Assembly (NCBI GenBank): GCA_902729315.2
Contig: LR746267.1
Span: 3,542,386-3,606,385, forward strand
Source: Spirodela intermedia
Taxonomy: Eukaryota > Streptophyta > Magnoliopsida > Alismatales > Araceae
Direction of reading: 5' to 3'
DNA length: 64,000 bases
The notes under the pieces are model-generated. The model was given only the letters and a program-made list of their open reading frames with translations. It was not told the DNA's origin and did not search any database. Shown here one piece after another: positions 37,501 through 50,100 of the stretch (position 1 is the first letter of the stretch; each line of letters begins with the position of its first letter). The translations under genes were made by a program, and so were the position numbers.

Positions 37501-39946
37501 TTGTTGGCAGGAACATGCAACAGTGAAACCCTCTGTGCTTGGAGTAATCTCAGAGATTACGAAGTTATGCGATCTTTATCTCATGGAAAGAGTTCTTGAT
37601 GATCAGAGTGAGGTGAACAGCTATGCCCATCGCACTTTTTTTTTATTTTTATTTTATGATGGTTCATATCTGAGCTCTATAAGCTACCTACCCATTTCTA
37701 TGATCACATTGGGGCTGGTTCAAAATTTTGGTATCACATATCTAAGTTAAAAAAATTATATTTTTATCATCAACATCTGCTCGAGTTATGAATATGTTTT
37801 CCAATTTCATATAACATCAGATTAATTTATGAAATGTTTCATTTAAAATGATGCAAGCTATGCTAATTGGCAAAAAACGAAAAATTGGATTTGGCTTAAC
37901 TCATTGAGATCTGTTCATGAGTAATCTTCAGTTGTACCCAGCTGCAAGTTTGTATTTTTTCAAGAACGAGTTTGTTGGTTCAGAAGGATTTAATGAACAA
38001 TCCAATCAATTTTGTGCAAGATCCCAGATCCACACCTTTAGCTTTCCTTTTCTGCAGTCATGAACTGATTTCTCTGTATGTGAACCAACAAAGATCTGAT
38101 ACAAATTTACCATTATGAGGCAAATTTCCACGATTTATGGGGCACATGTTTCTGGATTGAGTCCATGGATTTGCCTCCCCAATATATTATCTCACGCCTA
38201 ATGTTCTAGATCTACATGCATGCACACTTAGAACGATTGATCTTCCTGATTCATGACACATATCCTTTTGAGTACTATTGTAGGAAAAGATTCTTTCGGC
38301 TTTGAGTGACGCTGGAGTCTTTGCATCTTGTGGGCTAGTCAGAGAAAAGGTGAGAAGACAATATCTGCCTCGTATATTTCCTCTTTTGTGTAGAAGCTTT
38401 TCTTCTCTCAGATCTTCTGTTGTTGACCTGTTCTCGATTAAACCCTCTGCGGATTTCAGTGTGAGGAAATATTTCTGGTGGATTGGGCCTGCTTTGGGTG
38501 GAGAGTTTCAGATCGTCTGAGAGACTCATATCCATCTCCCTCTCTCCCTCTCTCCTCTTTCACTCCTTTCTCTGTAGAGAGAGAAGGGAACATCAGACCA
38601 ACCTGATCTGGTGATGGGCCTAAATGGCAGAGAACACTTACCCACTAGGTCAGATTTTTTTTCTCCAGTTGGGGTTGACTTCTCGTATCCGTCTCCTCTC
38701 TCTCTTCTTTCTCTGTAGAGAGAGAAGGGAACATCAGACCAATAAATTCTAGCATAGACCTGGTCTGCTGATGGACCTAAATGGCAGTGACCACTTACCC
38801 AGTAGCTCAGATTTTGTCTCCGGTTGGGGTTGACTTCTTTTATCCCCATTCTCTCTCCCTCCCTGGGTTCATATCGTCTCCAAAGAAGCAACAACTGGGG
38901 AAAGCATCTGTGACTATAAATGGAAATAATCATACTACCTTCATTCTTTAGCTTATATTATTCTGATTATTTGGCATATATAATTCTGATTTTGCTTTTT
39001 GCTGTGCAATCTGTAGGTCCTCTTCTGTGGTACTGAGAATGGGCGGGCTTCTTTTGTGCGGCAACTGGAGCCGGACTGGCACATCGACATGAATCCAGAT
39101 GTCATTCACCAGTTGGCCGTAGGTTTCCCTCATCTCATTACTCTCTAATCATATCTCAGATCGTCTGTTTGTGAATTTCCTCTCTTTTTCCATTTTTTTT
39201 TTCATTGCATATAAACCTCTTTTTTCTTCTCAGATCGTCTCATCTCAGATCATATAAATTTCCTCTTTTTTCGTTGCATATAAACCTCTTTTTCTGTATA
39301 AATTTCCTCTCATATCCGATCGTCTGCTTGGTAATTTTCTTTTTTACGGGCCATATTATTTGTTTTTTAGTATTATAGTCTAAAAACTATTTAATCTATA
39401 TTTTAGCCACTCTAATCGTTTATAATATGCTTTTTTTTATAGAAATTCGGCCAATTAATTTTCTCCGAACCAAATCTAGTATATTTTTATTTTGGCAAAA
39501 TATCATATTCATAGTATGCATTTTATATATCTTCTCACCTTGGCCAATTAGTATACGCAACATATTCCATATAGTTTGTTTTATGAACCAGAATATCCAT
39601 CATATCCTTTTCACTCGGCAAGTTGACTTTTTTTATATCCACCATATTCCTCATAATTTTATTTTAGCAATCATATACCTTTAGAGTATTTTTTTTAACG
39701 TTTATAATCCTGGAAACATACCTTTAATTCATAAAAAATAGTCTGCATTTTAGTAATGGAAAGTCAACGCATTACTGGGTAATGAAAACGTTGGTGGAAT
39801 CTTTGGGCCCCAAAACGTTATTATCTCTGCAGAGGTTCATCAAGTACCAGCTCCACATCTCACCGGAGAAGCATCAGCGTGAGGCAGCCAACATTTTCTC
39901 CTCCCCCAGCTTGGAGCTCTTCTTTGGGGCTTCAGAAAGAATCTGA
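34599..39946 (+). CDS. PEX22: PEX22, peroxisomal membrane anchor of the ubiquitin-conjugating enzyme PEX4, 8 exons, 282 aa
   Basis: Exons: 34599-34715, 36117-36359, 36445-36492, 37383-37439, 37511-37612, 38284-38349, 39017-39118, 39833-39946 (849 nt). A single N-terminal membrane segment (about residues 41-60, FYPFVSLACLLVAILYSW) is followed by a basic linker (ENQRRRQRRQ), then a Ser-rich stretch and the conserved soluble domain: QDVVDEF, PTLGQLVRRRLSGGRKVTCQL, LGVILEE, LCDLYLMERVLDD, LFCGTENGRASFVRQLEPDW, RFIKYQLH. This is the plant PEX22 pattern, close to the Arabidopsis 283 aa. PEX22 tethers PEX4 to the peroxisome for ubiquitination and recycling of the import receptor PEX5. The start is the first in-frame ATG. 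All splice sites are GT-AG. Confidence 0.96.
38521..38870. repeat. Two-copy tandem duplication in PEX22 intron 6
   Basis: TTTCTCTGTAGAGAGAGAAGG and the following GGAACATCAGACCAA occur at about 38568 and 38708. Each is followed by GGGCCTAAATGGCAG or GGACCTAAATGGCAG, then ACTTACCC and GGTTGGGGTTGACTTCT. Period about 140-165 bp with small indels. Confidence 0.85.
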
Positions 39947-39955
39947 GTGTGCGAG

Positions 39956-40013
<58 letters not shown>

Positions 40014-40227
40014 TCCATAGTCAGAAGGGTAATTATAATTAATAGCGGTTAATGGGTCTTTGGAACAGCAACGAGGTCCTTCAGCCGACGCCACCATTTT
40101 GTGAGGACGGTCAGCACCACTCACGCATATCCATCTATCCTTTTATGTTGTATAATCTTAACTTGGACAAAATGTCAACTGCCCACTCTCCTCTTGTTGA
40201 ACTTGTATATATTGATTGATTCTCCAC

Positions 40228-40267
<40 letters not shown>

Positions 40268-40325
40268 AATTATTCTTCCCTCTCCCCTTCCCACTATTTC
40301 TCCCCTTCCCTCTCCCCCCCTCTCG

Positions 40326-40378
<53 letters not shown>

Positions 40379-40610
40379 AGGGAAACTCCGAGTGCTACTA
40401 CGATTACCCACTCAAAACCTTCTGATAGACCCTTCAACCCCCCAAATAATTAAAAAAATATCGATTATTAAAAAAAGTAACAAAAAGTAATAAAAAACGC
40501 CTTCTCATAACTCTGACGACCCACCAGCCAAAAAAAACACTCGAAAAATTAAAAAGCAAAAAATATTTATAAAAAAAACTTACTCGAGACTCTGACCAGT
40601 CAACCTCCGT
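39947..40610. other. Convergent intergenic region PEX22/ATXR2 with inverted CT and GA microsatellites
   Basis: CT runs at 39960-40007 and 40231-40264 and a GA run at 40325-40374. The last two are inverted, with CGCT and AGCG extending the complementarity, around a spacer of about 60 bases. Both genes end here, so their 3' UTRs and terminators must lie in these 660 bases. Confidence 0.8.
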
Positions 40611-41040
40611 TCAAGGGCCCTCCTCTTCTAGGCACCTGGGGCACCGACATTCGAAGCCGTAGTCAACCAGCAGCGCCTGTCTCTCCTCGTATGGCAGTTC
40701 TTCGTCAATGTACGATATCGTGACCTGCATTCAACATCTCAGCCGACCCACCCACCACCCAAAAATTTATTCTTTTATTTTTTTTATTTTACTGGTATTT
40801 TAATCCACAACCACCCTAATTCCATGATTATATATATTTTTAACTCTAAACGTACCTCTTCCCCCTTGGCGATGGGTCTGAGAGCAATGATTGTCGCTTG
40901 GCCGTCTTTGTCCTGCGGTTAACGCGATATCAAATCAGTTCCACAAAGTCAACCAACAATTGAATACAAGTATGGACCACCCACCCAGATTCTGTATGCC
41001 ACAGATCAATCAAGGTAACTATCTGGGCGGGAAGAGAGAG

Positions 41041-41134
<94 letters not shown>

Positions 41135-44100
41135 CTCTATGCTGATCAGATTTGATCGGCTAGATCAGGTAGGATCAAGCATAGGTCTCTCAATTCCACA
41201 GAATCAACCAACAATTGATACAAGAATGAACCATGAGGGTTCCTTAAAATTATCAAACTAGGTGTCTGGAGAGAGAGAGAGAGCTCATGCCACAGATCAA
41301 TCAAGCTAGGTATCAGGAGAGAGCGAGCGAGAGAGAGAGAGAGTGACTGATTAAGAGCTCTCTCTCTGTCTCTCTGTCTCTCTCTCTCTATACGGATCAG
41401 ATTTCTATCAGGCTTGATCGGAAAGATCAGGAAGGATCAAGCAAGGGTCTCAGCCATATTCTTTCATCTGGGAATAAAGTCAAAGCCCTACGCGCATTCC
41501 ATGATCTCCCTCTGGGTTCTTTGACCCTGAAAAAAATCTCCCATTTGACGATATCCCCCCCACCCGGTTCGTCATCTGATCAGAACTACCCAGATGTTCA
41601 GCATTTAGTACATTACTACTGAAGAGCTACTCCCAGTACCAATAATCGAATAAGAACTAATTTGGGTAGAGCACAGTGACTATCATGGAGGTTCTAAGTA
41701 GCGAAGTTTGAAGCGATTGTAGGTCAAATAGGGGGGTTATTGACAAATAGCCAGTTGACCTAAGGACACTTTCCTTCATGTCTTCATCCATTTAATAAAA
41801 CTCGGTAATCCCCCAAAGTCTTGCAAGATTTCAGCTACCATTTAAATTCGATCAGAAGCTCATTTCATACCTCCTCTCTTTTGAATGCTTTGGCGTTCGG
41901 ACAGCAAGAGTGGTTCATGCAGCTTTGAAGCGGGAAGAATGCTGAGCCTGATGCAGAAAATTAATATAAATTAATCAAGGAGTATACAATTAAAGTTCAC
42001 CCTTTTCTGAACCAAACCCACTAAATAAATGAATAAATGAATAATACCCACGGAAATATTTTTCTGCAAAAATACCCTTCAGGCCCAGGAAAGACTTGGA
42101 CCTAAAGTTCCACATATCATCCCCCAAAAAAATATTTTTAGAAAGGAAAATCATCCAAAGAAGTCGAAAACTGAGTACGTGTCTTATGGTATGATATGGG
42201 ATGGATATAGTGATGGATATTGTGATGGATTTTTACAGATCGCCCCTTAAAAAATATATCATTTTTAACGTGTTTAATGACTCGAGAGGCTCCATGCCAT
42301 ACCTTCACAGCAGACGGAGTAGTCATCTCCCAGGGCATCCAGGAATGGCCGTGTAAGCCTCTCGGCTTCAGTCTGAGAGAGAAAATGGCTCGTTAGAGCA
42401 AATACCATCCAATCATATTACGCAGGCAAGATGATTGTTGGATTATACTGACTTTCAATGAAGAGGGTAGATCATCAATATATATGAAGTAATCTTCCAC
42501 CGGTGATGCCACAACCAAGTCACTGCACTCGGAGACCAGTTTCATGTTCTTAGAACACAGAACAAGGCAATGCCTTGGTAAAGGATTCCTTTTTCCTTTA
42601 AAAAAGATATAATTCATGTTGCCATAAAACATTGAATTTCTTGGTTCATGATGCTATTTAACAAAGGAAAACACTCTTACAACGTCAAGAATGACAATCC
42701 CAAGCTCAATCTCAATCACAAAAAGAAATATAGCAAGAGACACGTCATCGATGAATAGGTAATAATTGAAAAACTTACAGATTATTAAGCTCAAACATGC
42801 CAATTATGTGCCCATACACATCAAGGGAAAACACTGAGATTTCGCGTCAAGGAAAATAAATGAATGGCATCCAATGATCTATGTCAACCACCATGAAACT
42901 GATAAGATCATCAATTTAGGATACAGGGCGCACACTCCTGCACGAAGATTGCCTCCTTGAGAAGCTGAAGTGACTGTAAAAATGAAAGCTTTCCGTAATA
43001 AACACACCCGAGGAATTGGCCCATGAAAGCAAAGAATATAAAAAAATGATTTATATGGTGTGGGCAAAAGTTCTGAACCATTAAATATGGCACATTCAAT
43101 TCTCGAGTGAGGTTTGTTTTGAAAATTTAGAAATGTTTCTAATTCCATAACTCTCAAAATTGTGTTGAGGTAGTCAGCCATGTAATTGTCAGAGTCTGCA
43201 AAAATGTCCAGAATGAACATTATTGAATCCTTCGCCTCTGGCGCTAAATTACAAGCTATGAGCTGTTAGTTAGTCCTTTGGGAAGAAAAATACTCCTAGT
43301 AAGATAAAGACAACTTGCATGACCCTAGGCAGGCCTAATCATGAATAAAACTGATGATTCCTAAATCAAACAGCTAAGATGGCCATTACATGAAGTTCAA
43401 TATGGTGTGGGCAAAAGTTTATGGTCTTAAAAAACCGGTCCAATTTCCACTTCTAGAGAAAAGATTACAGAAAATAAAGATAGCATGCAAATGGTTTATT
43501 CATAAAGTTAGTTCCCACTCAGCCGGACCCATTCCTAATAAAAGATCATCATCGAAACAATGGGAAGATTTATGAATTCACGCACAAGTCGTATCAAGGT
43601 GACATGATGATAACAATCATAATGATGATGATATAATACACGGATCTGATATAATAGTTCGATAAATAAAAATATGCGGCAAATAAATACACTAGCCCTA
43701 TGGTCGGATTTGACAATATCATGTCATAATTAAAAGGTGCAAAACCCTGAGCAACCAGACTTAACATGAATGTAGACACGGGCCATTCCAAAAGGGAGAA
43801 ATCAGAACTACTAAGTGAAATGGGTTCTTCTATAATCAACTTTAAACAATTTCCAAGGGGCTGTAGCCAACCGAACGATCCCACTACATCAGGACCCTTT
43901 TGACATAGCACAAAAGCCATGACTTTACGCTCAGATAGCACTAGATATACTACTAGTATCACATGGATTCAAAACGGTAAAATGAGTCATGAGTTAACTT
44001 AGAGAAAAATAACTAGTCTTAAAAACTTCCGCAAAAAGTACAGTAGCCACTTGTTGCAGCAAACAAGACGCCGTTTCTTGCAAATAAGGAAAAAACATAC

Positions 44101-47100
44101 CTTGTGTGCCAGATCCCTTATCTCCATTCTGAATGATACTTCATCACCGAGATCAACATCATCTGGCAGTGCAACACATTCCCACCACCTAAAAGAAGAA
44201 ATTACATGGGTAATCACCCAGTTAGCTTTCCCAAGAGGCATGCATTGAGCCCACGAGGCAGTTCATAAAAGATAAACAATTTCCTTTGCCTATCTGTATG
44301 CCTGCATAATTAGAAAGTAGTAATAATTTGATCAATTTCTTTGAAAAATAATTCGCTTTATAAACAATATTAAACTCACCTTTTCTTGAACCCCATGGAT
44401 ACTGGCTTCCAAGCCTCCAAGAGAAGTGAAAAGCAAGACGCACAGTTTCCATTTACTGCAGCGTATTGTACTTCTCTTCTAAGATGAGACTCTTTTAGCC
44501 TTTTATACCTTAAAATGGTTGACGAAATCACCTGAAGATTGATCGAGCATAAATTAGTGATTGCATTTTTTTCTAGAGTAGATACCACAATAAACAGTGT
44601 TACTCTACAAGAAGTGAGCTCCGGTAGAATACTCTGTCAACCCCTACTCAAGTAGGCCGTACACAAATACTTAACCAACTAGGCCCTATTGCAAGGAATC
44701 TCGTCCAACATGACGTCAAAGATGGATGGATAGCCAGTACTAATTAAAAATATGTTCTGCAACTTGCATCCCTCACTCTCTTCTAAACTCCTAATTTTTC
44801 ATTCTGGTGACTCATTGGATCAACCTGGTGCTTAAGATAAATTAGGACCATGATGTCCTCGTGCTTTTATACTATATTTTCTAACATCCAAAAGTACGTC
44901 AGGTAATACATCTTGGAAAGAATAGCTGGAAAAGGTTGACTATCAGTGTAGGTGTAAACATTGGTATTTTGTTAATAAAACATTCTCCAATAAAAAAAAT
45001 GAGGGCCTACTTTTTCAAAATGTTCAACTTAAAATGATTTACTTCAGTGGTCATATTTTTTTCCCATCAAGTAAGATTTTTATTTAAAAGTAGAATAACT
45101 TCATAAACCTTGCAAACTCATTAGACATCAATCAGCTAGTGAGTTATCTTATAATCCAATATCTTATTTGGGCCTCATGGCCAAAGTTCAGTCTGATATA
45201 CAAGTATAGCACTTAGTCGTTTTTTCCATATTCTATGTTTAGAGAAAAACCTGTTCCAATAGCTTACCGTCCAAAAGCCTATTTTTCTTATCGTGTGGCT
45301 GCCTTACAATCATCCGTACAGCTAGTGTATGGCCTGGTCCATTCGGACCCTCCCTTCTTTCAATTTTTTTTACATTATTACCCTTTTCTCTATGATCAAA
45401 AGTACAGTGTAGGGATTTCATTGTTACACAGGGTTTGCTAACATCTCAGTTTAGCTAGCTGGTGCTTAATGATTCGTATATTTATGAAAAAAATATCAGT
45501 GAATTAACCTTATGAAATTGGAGACTTTCATGTTTCATATTAATGAAAAGCAAACAAGAATTTTAGAGTGTGTGCAACATAGTTTCTTCCACTTAAAGAA
45601 AAAAAAAGATCATATAGGGTTATAAACCCAATAGAGCAAACCATTGAAGCATAGGACATCCCACTGCATGTCCCAAGTTTCTTTTTATTTAGATTACACT
45701 AAACTTGCGTCAACTCAAGTTTCTCTTCCAAGAAAAAATACATGTGGTAGGACCCGAGGTACAACAAGATAGAAAAGAGAGAATTACTGCAGTAAAGAAT
45801 GTAAAAACACGCCAGGTATACTCTAGAGGGCAAACCCTAGAGCTGCAGAGACCATGCTACCCATTCGAGAGGGCTAATTCTCTCCCACAAGCCAGCACCT
45901 GCAACAAAATAATCGTTCTTCCCTTTCCCCTCCCCTCTCCAGCCCTAATAACCCCCCTTCTTCCCCCGTGGTCATTTACTCAATCAACCCCGACTTAACC
46001 TTCACATAACACACAAGCCTCTACTCCTCCAGGAGTAAGTTAAATTTATTGAGGGCTTAACAGCAGCACCCACAACATTAATGATTTAAAAAGCTCATCA
46101 CTTTTTTCAATGCTGGCACTCATTCCTTTGATGCGATTTTCTCAAGTCTACCAAGCCTTTGTTAATAAAATTTCTCTTCAGAAATTTCTTGTATACCTCG
46201 TTTACTGTTAGTCCGTAAAAAGACGTGGGGCATAAGAAATAAACTGAAGATGACATCTAGATCAGCATCATCCATGGGAGGTAGACCGCCTAGTAATGAT
46301 AACACAAAAACCACATATAAAGGGGAAAACTCAGAAATCGCCCATCTATGCACCCCTTTCTGAAAGCTGTACCTTAACATGATAGAATGATAATACACAT
46401 GAGAGTAACAAATTAAAGGTAAGTCCGCATTCAGAATTGAAAACATAATCCACATTATGACGTGCAAATAAATTTATTACATAACTAGAGAATGAATATT
46501 TACAGGTCTTAGATTTGTCAAGATGGAGGTCGGAATTTACCTTTGCAGCAAGAATAAAAATGTCATTTGTTTCTGAAAGTGAACACAAAACGTTAAAAAT
46601 CAATAAGATATCCTAGCGACAATAGGTGGATAGAAAATCGTTAAATTGTTACGGGAAATAAACATCAAGTTTATAATCGTATCTTACTGTTAGCATGCTC
46701 CATAAACTTGACAAGTGCCTCCCTTTGAGAAGGATCTGATTTATTACCCGTACAAAGCAAAGAGTGGAATGATTCCCAATCAGCTTCTGCACATAATTCA
46801 CTGCAGAATAAGAAGCTAGTGAGTCACCCGTGATATCTAAGGATCATCTATGTACCATCAATATCACAAGTACAGCACAAATTGAGGGCAAAACCATGAA
46901 TCCATTTCCATCGTTCTGCTTGATCATTCTTTATTGCCAGTCTATAATCAGAGAACTGGAAGCATTGAGAATACACATAATCTACTCAACATCAATGCAT
47001 TATGAACCAATATTTGCATCTTGACAGAAGTTGACGTACAATCTCGCAAGGTTATGTAGCATATTAGTTAAATACACACTACCAGCATGATCTGTCGATG

Positions 47101-50100
47101 CAGTTGATAGTGTTTAGTTCCCCCAATAACAAAGAATCAACAAACGGCAATATTACACAAATGTTCACGCACATGACTAAATGAACCGTGTCATGGCCCC
47201 TCATTTTCGATTTGAACCCCAAAACAAGCCATTGAAAACTTCTCACAAACTTTTTCCCAATCAAGGGGTACAACACTGTTGCAACGTAACCAACATAGTA
47301 AAAAATTGGCACATTAAATAAATACTTTTTTTATGATTATCTAATAAAGAATACACCATGACAAGTAATCAATGGATTCTTCATTAGAAAGATACAACTG
47401 GCATGGTTCTGAAGAGAGGATAAATATCAGAATGAAAAGGAAAAATTAAAAACGAAAATGTGAGAGCAACCATTCTACGTAATTCCTAAATATACTTGAA
47501 ATATTTTCTAGGTCCAAAGTCAAAGAATATAGTTATAATACTTCCCATCATTCTTCCACTAAAATGACTCCTTTTCGAGCAGTATATGGGCAGGGACCCG
47601 CAGAAACTTATCAAATATGGAACATCCCCTTCACCACTTGAGGCCATCGATCAACTACTCAGGGAACGAGATGCTATCCTTAAGATTTTGAAATTCAACA
47701 TGCACAAGGCACAAGTGAGTATGAAATTTAATACAGATAAGCATTGTTGAGAAGTGGAATTAGAGGTGGGTGATTTGGTCTTTCTCAAGATCAAACTATA
47801 CAGAATGAAATCTCTGGCGAAAAAGGAAAACGAGAAGTTAAACCCCCACTATTTTGGTCCGTATCCTATTATGGAAAGAATTGGACCAGTGGCATATAAA
47901 CTCCAATTGCCCGACCATTCAGCTGTTCATCCAGTGTTCCATATATCCCAACTTAGGAAGACACTAAGAACAGACAACAGAAGCCAACCAATTCCCCCCA
48001 CACTATCAGAAGAACAAGAATGGATACACATTCCAGATGGCATAAAAGCTCACAGGTCGACTCCTCAAGACACAGATTTTAGTTTCATGGAAACATCTTC
48101 CAGAGTTTGAATCGTCATGGATGACAGTATCAGCATTCTTGCGACAATTTCCTACATCTCACCTTGTGGATGGACAAGGTGAAACTCATGGGGGAGAGTA
48201 ATGTTACGAAGCAAACCGTCGACTACACAAGACGACCTAGACCCACGTGGAGGGGGGACCACAAGAGAATAATGTACTGAGGCCTATAAATATAGAAGAG
48301 GCCGAAATAAGAGGGGGGGAGAAAACAGAGAGTGGAGGGGGAGATCTGTCCCTGGAGAGGTCCGATTCGGGCTCTCCTGTTCCTGAGGATCGATTCAACC
48401 TCAGGAACTCACCCTACTGTCTGCGAACCTATATTGTCTTTCCAATTTCATTTTCAATTGTTCAATCTAGTTCTTCTATACACAGAGACCTGATTCCCTG
48501 AGTGAGCCTCGTCTAAGGTAAGATTAGAGTGAAGATTTCGCCCCAAATCTTGAGAGGTTCGTAACACTTTATCTCGGAAATGATTTTCAAATCAATAAAT
48601 TGAGGTTCCCAAAAATTTACGTCTGTAAACTAATCTACAGGCCCAAAACATGATGGTGGCGTTACTCCGTATCTAATGGCGTACACACACTTTCAGTAGA
48701 TAAGCACCAGCATGGCACAATGTCCATTAGTTTTTTGTAGTTTTCCTTGTCAGGAAAACATTCAATGGTGCAAGGATCATGGTGTTCTGACATCTTCAAA
48801 TGGAAACTCCAGCTTCAGAAGCAACACAATTCTTATAATTGTCTAACATTAGAAAATAAACAAAACTCTGCATATTTGCGACGGTCTAGTCATTACTATT
48901 GGTCTTGAGTTAGATGACCCAATGTTTTACATGATATCAGAGCCAATGGTTGCTCCCAGTTTACGTTTATTCCTTGTGTACTGTCCACGTGACAAAATCC
49001 AAAAATCTGCCTGCATTCAATACTCTCGCATTGAAGGAAACAAAATAAAATCATGTGCTCATACATGCGAATAATAGATTCCACGAAAAGCTTCCTTGAC
49101 ACTTTTTTATATTATGTGACGTTTAAAGAGTCAGCCGAGCAGCATCTTCTGAACACGTGCTTAACAGTCATAACTCTATTGCATCTAATTCTTGATGAAA
49201 TTTCAACGAAAATAAGGACGCAATGAAGCACAATTTTCTAACCTGCAGTAATGCTCTTCTCCACAACCACCATTACATGAAAAGACTGGTGGCAGGGAGA
49301 ACTGATCTGAGTAAGGCAAAATTAAATTGCGATTCATTAATGATGCTAAAACTCCTTCAGGGATGGCATTTTCCTTTCTACTGCTAGAGGAAGAGCCCTC
49401 CGAGTTGTGATTCTGATTGGAGCTTTCTACATCCATTGAATCAGTTTGAAAATCATCTTCAGAATCATTGGCGAGGGTTTCAATCCCACATTCATGCTTA
49501 ACCGATAATCCCAGAGCTTGCAGATAAAGCTTCCTCCCAATCTGAAGTTCTACAGATCCAATGAACCGAAAACAGTAGCTACAAACAAGACAGTCAACCT
49601 GTGTGTAAAGAAAAGGGAGGATACGTGAACAACCAAAAAATGTACTTTACCCATAGCAGAACACACAGAGAATCAACTGATGTAAATATAGCCGGAACAT
49701 CTAATGGCATAACCTTATTAGAAATGTGCTGTGAAGCAACAAGCATTTGGTCCTTCAAAATGAGTTCCTCTTCTCTAAAGTCTACATTTGCATAGACACC
49801 TGTCGTCAAAGTTCACCTTGAATCACACACCGTGTAGGTCGTAAAAATAGCATAGCTGTCCCTTTCCCAGAAGAATAAGATGATAATCGAACCAATGAAA
49901 TTTAGACAAACCAGGAAGGGCATATAAACTAACTATTTCACAAAAAAAATAATAAAAAGTTAGTTAGTGCCAAGAGAAAGCTGTACGCCAGCGATGATTC
50001 AACTAAACTGACCCTCCTTGTTGGCAAACAGGCCGGGATAGGAACAGTCAAAAGTAGTCTTAACTTGAAAACCATTTGCTCAGGCTGGGATTCAGCATGC

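Noticed and set aside
45235-45441. 68-codon frame in ATXR2 intron 6
   Set aside because: No match to ATXR2 or any known domain; intronic and without splice signals that fit.
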